A stretch of DNA of 64,000 nt from an uncultured Erythrobacter sp. (GCA_947488085.1 CANKYI010000001.1:2985928-3049927); one strand, 5' to 3'; positions 17,986-27,275 are shown, counted from the first letter of the stretch. Made by a program: numbers and translations. Notes: generated by a model not told the origin, from the letters alone.

Positions 17986-18384
17986 ATGACCAATATCGCA
18001 ATCCTCACCGGCCGCATCGCCCGCGATCCTGACACCCGCGAGACCAAAGGCGGCACCAACGTTACCGGGATCACCGTCGTCACCGATCGCCCCGCGCGCG
18101 ACAAGGACGGCAAGACCTACAAGGACGAGAACGGCTACACCGCCAAGGAAAGCGAGTTCCACCGGGTGACCTGCTTCAACGGCCTCGCCAAGACCGTCGG
18201 CCAGTATTGCTCCAAGGGCCAGCTGGTTTCGGTCCAGGGCCGCATCCACTACACCCAGTGGGAGGACAAGGACGGGGTCACCCGCTACGGCACCGAGATC
18301 CTCGCCGACAAGGTCGATTTTCTCTCACGCGGCAACGGGTCGAGCGACGACAACGACAACACCGACGCTCCCGAGATCGACTGA
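17986..18384 (+). CDS. ssb: Single-stranded DNA-binding protein
   Basis: A 132-aa OB-fold single-stranded DNA-binding protein. It starts MTNIAILTGRIARDPDTRET and contains the conserved FHRVTCFNGLAKTVGQY and KGQLVSVQGRI segments. The C-terminus is a short acidic tail (SSDDNDNTDAPEID) rather than the canonical DDDIPF, so interaction with host repair proteins may be altered. Element-borne SSBs coat the transferred strand and protect it in the recipient. It is preceded by a structured leader and followed by a strong hairpin, so it appears to be its own transcription unit. Confidence 0.93.
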   Translation: MTNIAILTGRIARDPDTRETKGGTNVTGITVVTDRPARDKDGKTYKDENGYTAKESEFHRVTCFNGLAKTVGQYCSKGQLVSVQGRIHYTQWEDKDGVTRYGTEILADKVDFLSRGNGSSDDNDNTDAPEID

Positions 18385-18408
18385 ACTCTCCCGTCGGTCT
18401 CCCTCCCG

Positions 18409-18440
18409 AAGGGGTCCTGTCCTACCGGACAGCGCCCCTT
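18409..18440 (+). terminator. Hairpin downstream of ssb
   Basis: AAGGGG (18409-18414) pairs with CCCCTT (18435-18440), and inside it TGTCC-TACC-GGACA forms a second stem across a three-base internal loop. It begins 25 bases after the ssb stop. The following bases are only mildly T-rich, so it may terminate weakly or mainly protect the 3' end. Confidence 0.5.
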
Positions 18441-18692
18441 CTTGCGTTGTCCAAACTGTCTGGCGGGGGAGGGGGCCTGGCTCACGGTTGTCCCATTCTG
18501 ATGGGCGCGCAACCGGCGCGTCAAGGACGGCAGGGTCCCACCATTTTGCCTCCCCTTCGCTTGGCTTCGGTCCGACAAAATCGTCACCCCTACCGCCCCT
18601 TCGCGGTCGCCCTTCGGGACGATCCCTGACCCGCCGGCTGCACGCCCATCCGTCCTGCTCCTGCCGTCAACGGCAGACATCAGGAGGATACA

Positions 18693-18914
18693 ATGGCTAC
18701 GCAATTTCAACGCATTTCGACTTCGGACCGCTACTTTGACGCGCTGGCTGTGGCAGAGCGCCGGGCGCTGCACAGCTTCTTCGATCAGCATATCATTGAG
18801 GATCGCGAGCTTGGATACGTCGCACTCGACGAAGGTGACTACAATGCGCTTCCGGCGCACCTTGCAGCGCGCGTCGTGCATACCATTCACGGGGCGATGT
18901 CAGACGAGTTCTGA
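18693..18914 (+). CDS. Small conserved-looking protein downstream of ssb
   Basis: A 73-aa protein of unknown function beginning MATQFQRISTSDRYFDALAV. A strong ribosome binding site (AGGAGG) lies at good distance before the ATG, and a good terminator follows the stop, so the gene looks genuine. The sequence is mostly helical with no cysteines, membrane segment or recognisable motif. Its position between ssb and the relaxosome operon suggests a role linked to DNA transfer, but nothing in the sequence shows this directly. Confidence 0.65.
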   Translation: MATQFQRISTSDRYFDALAVAERRALHSFFDQHIIEDRELGYVALDEGDYNALPAHLAARVVHTIHGAMSDEF

Positions 18915-18927
18915 CCGCACGAACAGA

Positions 18928-18959
18928 GCAGGGGCCGGGAACGACTCCTGCCCTTTTTT
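18928..18959 (+). terminator. Rho-independent terminator
   Basis: GCAGGGG (18928-18934) pairs with CTCCTGC (18945-18951), allowing one G-T pair, and is followed by CC and six Ts. It lies 14 bases after the stop of the 73-aa gene. Confidence 0.7.
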
Positions 18960-18975
18960 CATGTTTGCAGGGGTA

Positions 18976-19017
18976 AGCGGTTGACCTACCGCTCAGCGAA
19001 CGAGCTGGCCCTCGCTG
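18976..19017. repeat. Two adjacent inverted repeats (possible oriT structure)
   Basis: AGCGGT-TGACCT-ACCGCT (18976-18993) is followed directly by CAGCGA-12-TCGCTG (18994-19017). Both stems are perfect. They lie in the roughly 700-base stretch upstream of the relaxosome/traD/relaxase genes, where oriT is commonly found in such elements. No nic consensus can be assigned by eye, so this is only a candidate. Confidence 0.3.
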
Positions 19018-19443
19018 GTTGATTGATCGGCGCCAGTCAGTGCAGTTGTTCCATCCAAAAAAGGCGGCGCGAGGCTGTGCACATCAATTCGACTGACGAA
19101 CATGTCGATAGACTCTTCCCGACACATGCGAACAGTGGTCGAGGGCCAATACTCTGCAAGCGGCGCGTATAAATCGCCCCATGAACAGCGTCCCTTCAAC
19201 TGGCCATTTGTCACCAAACTAAGGCCAGTTGGTAGCCCAGAGCCGATTCCTCTTAGAATCTCGCTTTGTCCCAAGAAAGCCAACCTGCGCCCGCTCCAAA
19301 AATAAAGCCGAAAATTCAGTGTATTGAACGGTTGCTCCAAGTTGCCGGAAACGCCTACGCACATTGAAACTTGACAGCACACCGTACGCAGCGGGGCTGG
19401 CAAGTAAGATCATGAAGTTTATCATGAATTTGGCAATGTCCAC
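18993..19443 (-). pseudogene. Possible frameshifted small membrane-protein gene
   Basis: On the minus strand a frame begins at 19443 with a hydrophobic start (MDIAKFMINFMILLASPAAY) and a basic VRRRFRQLG stretch. A second frame overlaps it and runs to a stop at 18993 with a protein-like sequence (segments ILRGIGSG and LAEYWPSTTVRM). Read together with one shift near 19260-19290 they would give a protein of about 145 aa. Either could be spurious. I do not recognise a family. Confidence 0.25.
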
Positions 19444-19535
19444 TTCTGTGCCAGTCGTATGCCAACGGCTTTATCGACTGTGCCATAGTGTGCTGAATTC
19501 ACTTAGCACATTGAATTTCTGTCCTAATTTTCCGG

Positions 19536-19548
19536 TTTCCTACACCCT
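19536..19548 (+). promoter_or_regulatory. Shared transfer-promoter motif, copy 1
   Basis: TTTCCTACACCCT lies 75 bases before the start of the relaxosome/traD operon. The same 13 bases recur at 60334-60346 upstream of the XRE-like gene and, with a final C, on the minus strand upstream of traA. Its role is inferred from this distribution. Confidence 0.5.
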
Positions 19549-19623
19549 ATTGCCCGTGCCAGAGTGGCACTCGCTTTTCCGAAGAGTGAACCAGGTTCTT
19601 TTTAGCAAAAGGAACTTGGATTC

Positions 19624-19953
19624 ATGCAAAGACATCATCGTTTTGTGACCTATGTCACGCCTCTCGTTGCCGATTGGATTAAAGCTCAGGCCGATGAGCG
19701 GCGGGTCAGTTCAAGCATCGTGATTGGCGATTGCATTTTTGATGCCTGGCAGCGTGACACGGAAGCCGATTTGAGGACGCCAGCGACCGATCCGGTTCGC
19801 CAGAACATCTTCATCACCGTAGCTTTGGATGCGCTGCTCACGCACCATTCTGTGCCCGATCTCCGCGAGCAGACGGTCGCGGCCTATCAGCGCCGGCTGG
19901 AGCGTTTGGGGCTCGTTGCGCCGCGCCCGCAAGGGGGCAGCGATGAAGCATAA
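19624..19953 (+). CDS. Small relaxosome-type DNA-binding protein
   Basis: A 109-aa protein immediately before traD. The N-terminus (MQRHHRFVTYVTPLVADWIK followed by AQADERRVSSSIVIGDCIFDAW) looks like a ribbon-helix-helix domain, the fold of many relaxosome accessory proteins that bind oriT and recruit the relaxase. The stop overlaps the traD start region by a few bases, so the two are coupled. I infer a role in transfer initiation or autoregulation of the operon. No family name can be assigned with certainty. Confidence 0.6.
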   Translation: MQRHHRFVTYVTPLVADWIKAQADERRVSSSIVIGDCIFDAWQRDTEADLRTPATDPVRQNIFITVALDALLTHHSVPDLREQTVAAYQRRLERLGLVAPRPQGGSDEA

Positions 19954-22270
19954 TCTCGTCAACTTCACTCGCGGAAGCCAGCTCCTTGGGCATTTTGGTT
20001 TCATGTTTGCAGCCGGGCTCAAAGGCCCGCTGATCATCACCCTGCTGGTGATATTTGGACTTATCTATTGGGAGGTAACAAGCAGCCTCGATGACCACCA
20101 AACCTACCTTGTCTGGATGCATATCTACTCATCCTTTTATGCGTTTATGGAGTTCGATCCTGACAAGCTTGTGAACCTCACCTTGGCTGATGGAAGCATC
20201 GTCGCGTTTCCACTCAGCGTAGTGACAGACTACCCGCCCATGAAACAGGCAATGACCGCATTTGAGGGGGCAGTTGAGGCTGCGCTTGTCACCTCGGCAT
20301 GGGGTCTTGTTCCTGCCTTCATTGCCTTTTGGTGGGTTGCTGAACACTTCGGTTGGCGCTCCAAGCAAAGGAAGCATGTGCGCGGCGCATCGCTTGCAAG
20401 TCTTGCTGAACTGGAAGGCGAAATCGACAATCACAATCGTCATGAACGCGCCCGCGAATATGGCAACAATCTGGGATGGAGGTGGCGGATTGCAGGCAGC
20501 AGCGCGCTCGCTTCAGCCGGTCTTTATAGCCCAGCGCACCTTGCAGGTGTGAGCTGGCCCTGGCGTAAAGAGCAAAGCCACACCATGCTGGTCGGCACGA
20601 CGGGCACGGGCAAGACGGTCGCCCTTTTCGAGCTCCTTTCCGAGATTAGACAGAGAGGTGAACGCGCGGTCATCTTTGATCTGACCGGCGCCTTTATCGA
20701 AACCTTCTTCGATCCCGAACTCGATATCATTTTGAACCCGTTGGACACACGCTGCCCAAGCTGGAGCGTCTTCGATGATTGCACATCGCGCGCGGAGTTC
20801 CATGCAGCAGCAGAGTCGCTTGTGCCCCATGATGGAGGCGGCTCGGAACAGTTTTGGGTGCTCGCTGCGCGAACCCTATTTGTTGAAACATGTATCAAGC
20901 TGAAGGAAGCAGGGCGCGGAACCAATGCCGCGCTTGCCGATGAATTGATGAATGCAGATCTCTCGGATCTGCACCGCCTGGTAGAGGACACAATGGCTGG
21001 ACCGATCAGCACGCCGGCCGCTGCTCGCATGGCAGAATCGGTCCGCGCCGTCTTCAATGTGAATGCCAAAGCGATGCAAATGCTGCCTCAATCAGGGGAA
21101 GCTTTTTCGGTGCGGCAGTGGGTGACTGGCGAAGGAAAACCGGGCTCCTTTCTGTTCCTATCCGCGCGTTATGTAGACATGAGCGTGCTCTCACAATTGC
21201 TGACGCTGTGGCTTGATACAGCGATCAACACACTGATGACGGGTCGCCGGACGCGTGACCTGCAACTGTGGTTTCTGATTGATGAGCTCGGTGCGCTTCA
21301 CCGCCTGCCGTCGCTCGAAAAAGGTCTGCAGACTGCGCGCAATTTTGGCGGTGCTATCGTCACAGGCGTCCATACCTTCGCGAAGCTCAAGGAGGTCTAC
21401 GGCGAGAACATGGCAATGACCTTGTCTTCACTTGCCAGGACCAAACTGATCCTCGCCACTGCCGATCGTGAGACCGCCACATGGTGCTCCGACATTATCG
21501 GCCACCGCGAGGTTCGCGAGATGGAAGAAGGGTACAGCTATGGCTACAACAATGCGCGCGATGCGGTCAGTCTGACGCCGCGTCGGCAGGTGGTTCCGCT
21601 GCTTTTGCCTGATGAGTTTATGGGCCTTCCAAGCCTTGAGGGCTTCATCAAGTTCCCTGATGGTTTTCCGGCGGCGCCTGTCTCTTTGCAACCCCGAGAT
21701 TGGCCGCGCCGGGCCGAAGGTTTTATCCCGTACGAGGATGCCAAAGGACCAACGTCAAAGGCAAAGGCTGAAACTCTCAAGGAAGGCGAGGAGACTTCCG
21801 AGGCTACGGCGAATAAGGGCGGAGAGGAAGGAGAAGACGGCGGCGATCCGCGCAAGATGAAGGAAGCCACGGATCGCAAGCGTGAGCCAGCGAAGCGTCC
21901 CAAAGCGCAGTCTCGCGCGCGTGACAAGAGTGTAAAGACTGACAAGCAAGAACGTTCGGAGTCTCGCTCTAAGACAACCCTCAAACAAGCTGTTGAAGCC
22001 CCGCGCAAAAGCGAAAGAGCAGCCTCTTTAGGCAAAGTACAAGGCGAGCTTCCGCTTAGGGAGCAGCAAGTCGATGAGCGTGAACCAGACGCTCTGAAGA
22101 AGCCTTCGCCTCGCACTGATCGGCCCGATCCTGACGCCGCGCAGCGTGAAGGCGAGCAACGAGCAAAGACGGATAAGACGCTTCAAGAAGAGCAACAGCG
22201 CTCGCTCTTGGGCGGCGCGGCACGCGAAGAATATGATCACGATCTCGGCGACTTCGACGCTGAGATGTGA
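19943..22270 (+). CDS. traD: Type IV coupling protein TraD
   Basis: A 775-aa inner-membrane ATPase that links the relaxosome to the secretion channel. Two N-terminal membrane segments (LIITLLVIFGLIYW and LVPAFIAFWWV) are followed by the motor domain with Walker A GTTGTGKT at 218-225 and the FLIDELGALHRLPSLEKGL Walker B region. The C-terminal 170 residues are highly charged, rich in Lys, Glu and Arg, and end in the acidic DLGDFDAEM, typical of F-like TraD tails that contact the relaxosome. The ATG at 19943 has a purine-rich site (AAGGGGG) just upstream, which decides this start. Confidence 0.93.
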   Translation: MKHNLVNFTRGSQLLGHFGFMFAAGLKGPLIITLLVIFGLIYWEVTSSLDDHQTYLVWMHIYSSFYAFMEFDPDKLVNLTLADGSIVAFPLSVVTDYPPMKQAMTAFEGAVEAALVTSAWGLVPAFIAFWWVAEHFGWRSKQRKHVRGASLASLAELEGEIDNHNRHERAREYGNNLGWRWRIAGSSALASAGLYSPAHLAGVSWPWRKEQSHTMLVGTTGTGKTVALFELLSEIRQRGERAVIFDLTGAFIETFFDPELDIILNPLDTRCPSWSVFDDCTSRAEFHAAAESLVPHDGGGSEQFWVLAARTLFVETCIKLKEAGRGTNAALADELMNADLSDLHRLVEDTMAGPISTPAAARMAESVRAVFNVNAKAMQMLPQSGEAFSVRQWVTGEGKPGSFLFLSARYVDMSVLSQLLTLWLDTAINTLMTGRRTRDLQLWFLIDELGALHRLPSLEKGLQTARNFGGAIVTGVHTFAKLKEVYGENMAMTLSSLARTKLILATADRETATWCSDIIGHREVREMEEGYSYGYNNARDAVSLTPRRQVVPLLLPDEFMGLPSLEGFIKFPDGFPAAPVSLQPRDWPRRAEGFIPYEDAKGPTSKAKAETLKEGEETSEATANKGGEEGEDGGDPRKMKEATDRKREPAKRPKAQSRARDKSVKTDKQERSESRSKTTLKQAVEAPRKSERAASLGKVQGELPLREQQVDEREPDALKKPSPRTDRPDPDAAQREGEQRAKTDKTLQEEQQRSLLGGAAREEYDHDLGDFDAEM

Positions 22271-22330
22271 AGTGATGTGATTACCATCATCGGGGAGGAC
22301 TGAGGGACTTGAATTGTGTGAGGCCTGCCC

Positions 22331-25240
22331 ATGCTCTCCGTTGCCAATGTCCGCTCGTCCTCCGCAGCGGTTAACTACTTCGCATCCGACAATTACTACG
22401 CCAAAGCTGATGCTGATCGCTCGGGTGAATGGCTCGGTGAAGGCGCAACGCGGCTTGGTCTAGAGGGGAAGGTAGAAGCCAAAGCCTTCGACGCTTTGTT
22501 GCGCGGTGAGCTCCCCGATGGAACGCAAGTTGGCAACCTCGGGCAGGCCCATAGGCCGGGCACCGACCTTACATTCTCTGTTCCCAAGAGCTGGTCGCTT
22601 CTTGCCCTTGTGGGCAAAGATGAGCGCATCCTCAGCGCTTATCGTGAGGCGGTTGTCGAAGCGCTTCAATGGGCGGAAAAGAACGCTTCCGAAACCCGCA
22701 TCATGGCGCAGGGCAAGGTTCAGACCCAAAAAACAGGCAATCTGGCGATTGGGCTTTTCCAGCACGATACCAACCGCAATCAGGAACCCAATCTCCATTT
22801 CCACGCCGTGATCGCCAATGTGACACAAGGCAAGGATGGTAAGTGGCGGACGCTCAAGAATGATCGTCTATGGCAGCTCAACACCACGCTCAACTCCATC
22901 GCGATGGCGCGCTTCCGAATGGAAGTCGTGAAGCTTGGCTATGAAACCGGACCAACTCTCAAGCATGGCAATTTCGAAGCGCGCGGGATTTCGCGCGAGG
23001 ATGTCATGGCCTTCTCTTCGCGGCGCCAAGAAGTGCTTGCAGCGAGGCAAGGTCCAGGCCTTGAAGCGGGACGGATTGCTGCGCTTGATACCCGCTCTAC
23101 CAAAACGTCGATTGAAGATCGCGATACGCTTGGAGGCATGTGGCAGGAAGCCGCGCAGTCCATTGGGCTAGATCTAGCTCCCATGGTCGAGCGTGCGCGT
23201 CTGCGCTCAGCCATGCCTGAAAAGCCTCACTCGGGTTTCGCGACACTGGTGGAACGGGGCCGAGCTCTGCTTGCCAAGTTTGCGAGCCATGTTCGAGGGG
23301 CATCAGAAGATCCGTTGGTGCCGGCCTCGGTGCTTAAGCAGGACAAGCAAACGATCGCGGCCGCGCAGGCGGTTGCCTCGGCCGTGCGGCATTTGTCGCA
23401 GCGCGAGGCCGCTTTTGAACGCGAAGCGCTCTATAAGGCGGCTTTGGATTTTGGTCTGCCAACGACCATCGGTAAGATCGAAACGAGAACCCGCGCCTTG
23501 GTCAATTCTGGTTATCTTGTAGCGGGACGCGGCGAGCATAAGGGCTGGCTCGCGTCGCGCGAAGCAATTGAAACCGAGCAGCGCATCATCGCCGAAGTTC
23601 AAGCGGGAAAAGGAGAATCCGCGTCGGATCTCAAGGCTGAAGAGGCCGAAACCCGCGTGCAGGCCTCGGCAGAAATTGGGCACGGCTTTAGACTGAATGA
23701 CGGCCAACTCTCGGCTGCGCGCCTTATCTTGACTTCATCGGATCGAACCGTTGCGGTGCAGGGCGTAGCAGGTGCTGGCAAAAGCAGCGTGCTTGGACCG
23801 GTCGCCAAAGTGCTGGGCGAAGAGGGACGGCCTGTCATCGGCCTCGCCATCCAGAATACACTCGTCCAAATGCTGGAACGCGACACGGGGATTAAATCAC
23901 AGACACTCGCCCGCTTTCTTGGGGGCTGGGAGCCTTTGCTGGATGATCCCTCCGATCGCACATTCAAAACCGAAGCAAAGCAGGCGCTCGGAGGAAGCGT
24001 TCTCATTCTGGATGAAGCTTCGATGGTCGCCAACAGCGACAAGGAGAAGCTCGTGGCGCTCGCGAACCTAGCTGGTGTCCATCGCTTGGTGCTTATGGGC
24101 GACCGCAAGCAGCTCGGCGCTGTCGATGCCGGCAAACCCTTTGCGCTTCTGCAAAAGGCCGGCATCGCGCAGGCCCACATGAACACCAACCTGCGCGCGC
24201 GTAATCCTGTTGTTCGCGAAGCCCAAGCCGCTGCGCAGAAAGGTGATGTTCGAACTGCGCTTGCCAAACTTGAGCCCCAAACGATCGAAGCCAAAGGCGA
24301 TAGCGCGATTGTTGCAGCCGAGCAGTGGCTTTCGCTGAAGCCAGAAGATCGAGAGCGCACATCGATCTATGCCTCTGGGCGCAGGATCCGCTCAGCTGTC
24401 AATGAGGCTGTGCAAACAGGTCTTCTTGCAAGCGGGCAGATTGGGCCGGAGAAAGCTCAGTTGGCTGTGCTTGAGCGCGTGAACACCACTTATGAAGAGC
24501 TGCGCCATGTTGCAGCCTATCAGACCGGCCGCATTCTTGAGGTTTCGAAGAGACAAAAGGCGCTTGGCCTTATGCCGGGACAATACCGCATCTTAGGCAC
24601 CGATCCGAAACGCAAAAGGGTCACTTTGGAGAGCGCCCGCGGAAAAAAGCTCAGCTTCGATCCTTCGCGGATAAGGGCAGACAAGGCCAATGACAGTCTG
24701 GCTCTTTTCAACGACCGACGGCTCGAAATCCATCGTGGCGACAAAATTCGCTGGACGCGAAATGATCACAAGCGAAGGCTGTTCAACGCTGACCAGGCAA
24801 AGGTCATTGCCATCGGTAAGGGGAGGGTCACAGTTGAGACCTCAAAGGGTGAGCAAGTGACGCTTGGTAAAGACGATCCTATGCTGAAACGCATCGATCT
24901 CGCTTACGCGCTGAACGCTCATATGGCGCAGGGTCTTACATCCGACCGCGGGATCGCAGTCATGGATAGCCGCGAACGCAATCTCTCGAACCAGAAGACG
25001 TTTCTCGTAACGGTGACCCGGCTTCGCGATCATCTGACTTTGGTCTTGGACAACTCGCAGAGAATGACTGCAGCTATTGCTCACAACAAGGGAGAGAAGT
25101 CCTCTGGACTCGAAGTTACATCGCGCCTGCAAGCAGCTGCGGCGAAGGGTGGCGAGATAGGCCGGAGTGAAGCGAGCGAGAAAAGTCCCGGCAAGGAACT
25201 GGAGCACATCAAGAGTAAAGCGCTTGATCGTGGGATCTAG
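22331..25240 (+). CDS. mobF: MobF-family conjugative relaxase with helicase domain (TrwC/TraI-like)
   Basis: A 969-aa relaxase-helicase that nicks oriT, stays bound to the 5' end and unwinds the strand. The N-terminus contains candidate catalytic tyrosines Y16, Y22 and Y23, and the histidine triad H145, H156 and H158 (FQHDTN and LHFHAV). The helicase part has Walker A GVAGAGKSS, ILDEASMV (motif II) and GDRKQLGAVDAG (motif III), characteristic of RecD-like SF1B enzymes. It lies 60 bases after traD in the same direction, so the two are probably cotranscribed. Length and domain order are normal for MobF relaxases of alphaproteobacteria. Confidence 0.94.
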   Translation: MLSVANVRSSSAAVNYFASDNYYAKADADRSGEWLGEGATRLGLEGKVEAKAFDALLRGELPDGTQVGNLGQAHRPGTDLTFSVPKSWSLLALVGKDERILSAYREAVVEALQWAEKNASETRIMAQGKVQTQKTGNLAIGLFQHDTNRNQEPNLHFHAVIANVTQGKDGKWRTLKNDRLWQLNTTLNSIAMARFRMEVVKLGYETGPTLKHGNFEARGISREDVMAFSSRRQEVLAARQGPGLEAGRIAALDTRSTKTSIEDRDTLGGMWQEAAQSIGLDLAPMVERARLRSAMPEKPHSGFATLVERGRALLAKFASHVRGASEDPLVPASVLKQDKQTIAAAQAVASAVRHLSQREAAFEREALYKAALDFGLPTTIGKIETRTRALVNSGYLVAGRGEHKGWLASREAIETEQRIIAEVQAGKGESASDLKAEEAETRVQASAEIGHGFRLNDGQLSAARLILTSSDRTVAVQGVAGAGKSSVLGPVAKVLGEEGRPVIGLAIQNTLVQMLERDTGIKSQTLARFLGGWEPLLDDPSDRTFKTEAKQALGGSVLILDEASMVANSDKEKLVALANLAGVHRLVLMGDRKQLGAVDAGKPFALLQKAGIAQAHMNTNLRARNPVVREAQAAAQKGDVRTALAKLEPQTIEAKGDSAIVAAEQWLSLKPEDRERTSIYASGRRIRSAVNEAVQTGLLASGQIGPEKAQLAVLERVNTTYEELRHVAAYQTGRILEVSKRQKALGLMPGQYRILGTDPKRKRVTLESARGKKLSFDPSRIRADKANDSLALFNDRRLEIHRGDKIRWTRNDHKRRLFNADQAKVIAIGKGRVTVETSKGEQVTLGKDDPMLKRIDLAYALNAHMAQGLTSDRGIAVMDSRERNLSNQKTFLVTVTRLRDHLTLVLDNSQRMTAAIAHNKGEKSSGLEVTSRLQAAAAKGGEIGRSEASEKSPGKELEHIKSKALDRGI

Positions 25241-25528
25241 TGACGGCTTTGCGCCCCAATGCACGTCAATCGTGCGCCGCTTGCGTAATGCCGCGATCGC
25301 GCGGTCAGCGACGTAGAGCCGTGCAGCGATAGGTCAGAGGGATAATTGCGAGGCCAAAGCGGTAGTACCTCCGACATGTCACAAGCGACGAGAAGCGGAT
25401 CCAGGGAAATTGTCTGATAAGGACAACAGACGTTGCGCCTGACAATATCCGGTGAAATGGCATACAGCCAACTTGCTCATGGGGAAATTTCATGACATTT
25501 CGTCTGCATAATTACCCAAGGCGATCTA

Positions 25529-26761
25529 ATGCAGACTGAGTTCCGAATTCTACGCTGTCGAACAGGACTTTCAACCGAGGCGCTTGCCGAAGAGCTCGGG
25601 TATTCGGAGCGAGAAGTCTTCCGATGGGAATCAGGGCAGATAAAGCCAAAGAAGATAATCCTCGACTGGCTCCGCGAACGCGCCGGTGCGCCCTCACAGG
25701 AGGCTGTCGGGAAAGGATTTACGTTCATCGATCTTTTCGCCGGCATCGGTGGGCTGCGCAGAGCATTCGATGGCATCGGCGGGCGTTGTATTTTTACCTC
25801 CGAGTGGGACAAGTATGCCCAATTAACCTACCAATCGAATTACGCTGACAATCGTCCCATTGCCGGCGACATTACCAAGATAGGAGTCGATGAAATCCCT
25901 GAGCATGATGTGCTGCTGGGAGGCTTTCCGTGCCAGCCATTCTCCATCGCCGGCGTATCAAAAAAGAATGCACTGGGGCGGAAACACGGCTTTCTTGATG
26001 AAGCGCAGGGAACTTTGTTCTTCGATGTCGCCCGGATCCTGAAAGCTCACAGGCCACGAGCGTTTCTCCTCGAGAACGTCAAGAATCTGATGAGCCACGA
26101 TAAGGGTAGGACGTTTGATGTCATTCGCAAGATACTGGAGAAAGACCTTGGATATGACCTGCACTTCCGCATCCTCAACGCACGTCATTTCCTTCCCCAG
26201 AACCGGCAGCGTATTGTTCTTGTTGGGTTTCGGGAAAAAAGTGGATTCGACTGGGCGGACCTCAGACTTCCTCCCGAAGGCGAAACGCTGATGCGATCAG
26301 TACTGCATCCCGAAAACGGCAGCGAAGCAGCAGAAGCGCATTACACTGAAGGTGAGCTGGCAAAGGTCAGCGTCAAATACACTCTGAGCGACCATTTGTG
26401 GAAATACCTGCGAGACTATTCAGCCAAGCATCGCGCAGCGGGCAATGGCTTTGGCTTTGGACTGGTAGGGCCGGACGACACCTGTCGAACCCTTTCAGCG
26501 CGGTACTACAAGGACGGATCTGAAATTCTTGTGCGGCAAAAAGGACGCAAGAATCCGAGGCGGCTAACCCCGAGAGAGTGTGCAAGGCTGATGGGCTTCC
26601 CTGACACCTTCCGCATCCCGGTCTCCGATACGCAAGCATATAAGCAGTTCGGAAACTCCGTGGCAGTGCCGGTGTTCAATGAGGTCGCAAGGATCATGCG
26701 GCCACACATCACTGGCGAGCCGGTCATGAACGATAAGGCAGTTGCCGAGGAGTATGTCTGA
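25529..26761 (+). CDS. dcm: DNA (cytosine-5)-methyltransferase with N-terminal HTH
   Basis: A 410-aa m5C methyltransferase. Residues 1-50 form an XRE-like helix-turn-helix (GLSTEALAEELGYSEREVFR), which in similar enzymes represses their own promoter. Methyltransferase motifs follow: I FIDLFAGIGGLRRAF, IV GGFPCQPFS with catalytic C135, VI FLLENVKNL, VIII QNRQRIVLVGF and X YKQFGNSVAVPV. It overlaps vsr by eight bases, a classic Dcm/Vsr pairing. With the opposing operon it is probably the modification enzyme of a multi-gene restriction-like system; an EcoRII/Dcm-type target is plausible but unproven. Confidence 0.92.
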   Translation: MQTEFRILRCRTGLSTEALAEELGYSEREVFRWESGQIKPKKIILDWLRERAGAPSQEAVGKGFTFIDLFAGIGGLRRAFDGIGGRCIFTSEWDKYAQLTYQSNYADNRPIAGDITKIGVDEIPEHDVLLGGFPCQPFSIAGVSKKNALGRKHGFLDEAQGTLFFDVARILKAHRPRAFLLENVKNLMSHDKGRTFDVIRKILEKDLGYDLHFRILNARHFLPQNRQRIVLVGFREKSGFDWADLRLPPEGETLMRSVLHPENGSEAAEAHYTEGELAKVSVKYTLSDHLWKYLRDYSAKHRAAGNGFGFGLVGPDDTCRTLSARYYKDGSEILVRQKGRKNPRRLTPRECARLMGFPDTFRIPVSDTQAYKQFGNSVAVPVFNEVARIMRPHITGEPVMNDKAVAEEYV

Positions 26762-27275
26762 CGTTCACGATCCCGTGACGAGAAGTCGCAATATGGCGGC
26801 AATCAGAGGGAAAGACACGAAGCCTGAATTGTTGGTCCGGAGCGGACTGCACAAACTGGGTTATCGCTTCAGGGTGAACCGCAAAGATCTGACTGGCAAG
26901 CCTGACATCGTCCTCACTCGGCTTCACGCGGTTATCTTTGTGCACGGTTGCTTCTGGCATGGCCATAGCTGTCATCTGTTCCGGCTTCCCGGGACACGAA
27001 CCGAATTTTGGGCAACCAAGATCAATGCAAACCGGAAGCGCGACAATGCTGTCAGATCGGCTCTGCTTTCTGACGGATGGCGTATTGCAACTGTCTGGGA
27101 ATGCGCGCTGAAGGGAAAGGGCCGGCTCGAGCTGCAGGGACTCCTGACAGAGCTGACCACCTGGCTTGAGGGCGCTGAAAGTCTGTTGGCAATCAGGGGC
27201 CTTGATCTGTCACCAGGCGTCGCTTCATCAATGGACGCGTCGAAAGCCACGGAGCCGGATGCGACCAACAGGTAG
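26754..27275 (+). CDS. vsr: Very short patch repair endonuclease Vsr
   Basis: A 173-aa Vsr endonuclease, which nicks next to T:G mismatches made when 5-methylcytosine deaminates. The family sequence is clear: DPVTRSRNMAAIRGKDTKPE at the start, the catalytic GYRFRVNRKDLTGKPDIV with its key Asp, and HGCFWHGHSCHLFRLP with zinc-binding residues. I used the ATG at 26754, eight bases inside the methyltransferase gene. The 3' end overlaps, tail to tail, 48 bases of the oppositely directed gene. It protects the genome from mutation caused by the adjacent methyltransferase. Confidence 0.94.
   Translation: MSDVHDPVTRSRNMAAIRGKDTKPELLVRSGLHKLGYRFRVNRKDLTGKPDIVLTRLHAVIFVHGCFWHGHSCHLFRLPGTRTEFWATKINANRKRDNAVRSALLSDGWRIATVWECALKGKGRLELQGLLTELTTWLEGAESLLAIRGLDLSPGVASSMDASKATEPDATNR

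Larger units (their letters stand above)
18960..19623. other. Long stretch without a firm gene, upstream of the transfer operon
   Basis: About 660 bases hold the paired inverted repeats at 18976-19017, the doubtful minus-strand frame, and the shared TTTCCTACACCCT sequence at 19536-19548. Base composition is more AT-rich from 19380 to 19620 than in the neighbouring genes. It is the most likely place for oriT and the promoter of the 19624 operon. Confidence 0.4.

Noticed and set aside
23599..24360. Minus-strand open frame of about 253 codons within the relaxase gene
   Set aside because: Low-complexity Ser/Arg-rich translation antisense to the relaxase helicase motifs.
25261..25275. GCACG/CGTGC hairpin after the relaxase gene as a terminator
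   Set aside because: The stem is only five bases and no T-run follows.
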